Assembly (NCBI RefSeq): GCF_004634215.1
Contig: NZ_SMMH01000009.1
Span: 1-64,000, forward strand
Origin: Deinococcus fonticola
GTDB lineage: Bacteria > Deinococcota > Deinococci > Deinococcales > Deinococcaceae
Direction: 5' to 3'
DNA: 64,000 nt
Positions 62,432 to 64,000 of this stretch are shown one piece after another (position 1 is the stretch's first letter; every line of letters starts with the position of its first letter). The notes beneath the pieces were generated by a model. That model saw only the letters and a program-made list of their open reading frames with translations, searched no databases and was not told the DNA's origin. The position numbers and the translations under genes are program-made.

Positions 62432-64000
62432 ATGTCAGAGGACGTCCTCAGCGCAGCGGCGCTTCAGCAACAACTTCAGGAGTGCGAGGCCAGCCTGCGG
62501 CACACCCCGGACGCGGTGGATCGCGCCCTGCTTCACCGTGACGCCGCCTACGCGGCTATGGATCTCGGCGACTTTCCCCACGCCATGACTCACGCAGTCA
62601 CGGGCCTGGATATCGCCCGCTCCACCCGCAACCTGTCGCTGCAGGCCAAGGCGCACATCACGGTAGCGCTGGTCATGGCCGGAGTGTACGACGACAAGGG
62701 GGCCGACGAGCACCTGAAAGTGGCCGAGCGGCTTGCCCGGCAGGCCGGTGACGCCCGGGGGCTGGCGCTGGCCGCCGTAAACGCCTCACACAACGCCATG
62801 GAGCGCGAAAACTACATCGAGGCGACGCTGCACCTGCATGGCCTGCTGCGCTCGCCGCACGCCGCCGGGCTGCTGGACGAGGAACCGCAGGTCGGCCCGG
62901 AATTACAGCAGGCTTTCCATATCAACTACGTCAAGTCTGCAGCCCATGCCCTGCACACCGCGGGCCGCGCGTCCCCGAGTTCGCCCGCGTCCCCTGCCGC
63001 TTTTTCTGCGCCAGACCGCACCGACGCTCCGGCAGATCACCTCAGACCGATTCAGACCGAAGTGGCCCAGCAGCTGGAATCCTCTGTCGAGTTTCTGCAC
63101 AGCCTCCGCCAGGGCGAACGGGCCATCGCCGCCCCCCGCCTCCTGACGGACCTGCTTGAGGCCCTCTCTATTCACGCGGCCTTTCACGGTGACTGGCCCC
63201 AGGCCCACGCTTTTGCCGACGAGCGCGTCCGCCTGGCGGAAGAAGGCCAGATCGGCGTCGTGCTGGGCCGCGCCCTGCACAGCCGGGCCGAACTGTTCAT
63301 GCAGCGGCGTGACGACCTGGCCGTCATCCGCGACGCCAGCCGCGCCGCGCAGCTCTACACCGAAGCCGGGCAGGAACTGCGGGCGGTGGACGCCGGGCAA
63401 CTGATCGCCGACAGCCTGGCCCGGCAGGGCCGCCACGCCGAGGCGTTCAAGGTGCAGCGGGCGTTGATGCGCCGCGCCGAAGCCATGTACCGGGCCTACT
63501 TCCAGCAGAGCGCCCAGCTGCGCCTGATCGAACACCAGGCGCAGGCCGCCGAGGAGCGGGCCGCCACCTTCGCGCAAGCCGCCCTGCACGACCCGCTTAC
63601 AGGAATCCCCAACCGCGCCGCTGCCATGCAGTCCCTCGATGACCTCCACGAGCAAGCCCGCCACGGCCGCGAGGCGGCGATCGCGCTGCTGGACGTCGAT
63701 CACTTCAAAAACGTGAACGACCGCTACGGCCACGCGGCCGGGGACACCGTGCTCAAAACCGTTGCCCAGACGATCCGCGAGACCATCCGCAGTTCCGACA
63801 GCGTCGCCCGGATCGGCGGTGAGGAGTTCCTGCTGCTGTTTCCCGGCCTGCAACCCCACGAGGCCCAGCAGGTCTGTGAGCGCATCAACGTGCGCCTGGC
63901 AAATCTTCCCTGGCCCCACCTCGCCCCGGATCTGCGCATCACGTCCAGCATCGGGGTGGCCAGGGTGCGGGCCGACCGCAGCCCCAACGATACCCTTCAC
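62432..64000 (+). CDS. TPR-GGDEF diguanylate cyclase, cut by window end
   Basis: An open frame of 523 codons runs to the window edge without stop. Residues about 20-380 are TPR-like helical repeats, with a Ser/Pro/Ala linker near 185-205 (GRASPSSPASPAAF). The GGDEF domain starts at about 390 with HDPLTGIPNRAA, then LLDVDHFKNVNDRYGHAAGD and the intact site RIGGEEFLLLF. It lacks membrane helices, so it is probably a cytosolic diguanylate cyclase. It lies 61 bp after the EAL gene, giving a possible synthesis/degradation pair. GGAG precedes ATG 62432. Confidence 0.9.
   Translation, partial: MSEDVLSAAALQQQLQECEASLRHTPDAVDRALLHRDAAYAAMDLGDFPHAMTHAVTGLDIARSTRNLSLQAKAHITVALVMAGVYDDKGADEHLKVAERLARQAGDARGLALAAVNASHNAMERENYIEATLHLHGLLRSPHAAGLLDEEPQVGPELQQAFHINYVKSAAHALHTAGRASPSSPASPAAFSAPDRTDAPADHLRPIQTEVAQQLESSVEFLHSLRQGERAIAAPRLLTDLLEALSIHAAFHGDWPQAHAFADERVRLAEEGQIGVVLGRALHSRAELFMQRRDDLAVIRDASRAAQLYTEAGQELRAVDAGQLIADSLARQGRHAEAFKVQRALMRRAEAMYRAYFQQSAQLRLIEHQAQAAEERAATFAQAALHDPLTGIPNRAAAMQSLDDLHEQARHGREAAIALLDVDHFKNVNDRYGHAAGDTVLKTVAQTIRETIRSSDSVARIGGEEFLLLFPGLQPHEAQQVCERINVRLANLPWPHLAPDLRITSSIGVARVRADRSPNDTLH

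Overview
The window is chromosomal DNA from a Deinococcus-like bacterium (Deinococcota), of high GC content. The evidence is the set of encoded proteins: RecD2 helicase, a LysT-type homoaconitase (lysine via alpha-aminoadipate), a PilF-like pilus ATPase with repeated N-terminal domains, and the leu, feo and sdh gene sets. A second sign is the promoter style. About twenty genes start 5-10 nt after a -10 hexamer, as expected for leaderless mRNAs, which are known to be common in Deinococcus. Species is not assigned.

Layout. 0.1-6 kb: an AT-richer orphan gene, a class III aminotransferase, two tiny hydrophilic proteins and a three-gene sugar ABC importer with a LacI-type operator candidate. 6-19 kb: trpC with a truncated PhnP-like remnant, hpt, a secreted Q/N-rich protein, an FAH-family hydrolase, lysT, an LCP-family protein, an AcuI-like reductase, a lipoprotein, a subtilase, a DUF2227 protein, ffh and a DUF3592-like protein. 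19-21 kb: a peroxidase-related enzyme, dgt and tRNA-Ile(GAU). 21.1-26.7 kb: an integrative element in tRNA-Ile, bounded by a 45-bp direct repeat and carrying a tyrosine recombinase, an HTH/PD-(D/E)XK nuclease-like protein, a PrsW-like envelope operon and two genes behind terminator-like leaders. 26.8-31 kb: recD2, a 49-aa leaderless small gene, a possible structured RNA and a TmrB-like protein with an altered Walker A. 31-36 kb: sdhCDAB and a cytochrome P450 broken by one amber codon. 36-45 kb: a CDF metal transporter, feoABC, clpS-clpA, a small membrane protein, an LtrA-like protein and ruvA. 45-51.5 kb: pgeF, a YqeG phosphatase, pilB, pilT, greA and a 51-aa membrane protein. 51.5-57.5 kb: leuC, two unknown paralogues, leuD and leuB, all on the minus strand. 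57.5-64 kb: an MBL-fold lactonase-like enzyme, an MFS transporter, a long structured intergenic region, and a MASE1-GGDEF-EAL protein followed by a TPR-GGDEF protein cut by the window edge.

Most of the window is core metabolism. The accessory part is the tRNA-Ile element. The least explained items are its envelope operon and hairpin leaders, the unknown gene pair inside the leu cluster, the structured intergenic RNA at 59.68-60.01 kb, and the small genes at 29.15 and 51.38 kb. Functions given for unknown genes are inference.
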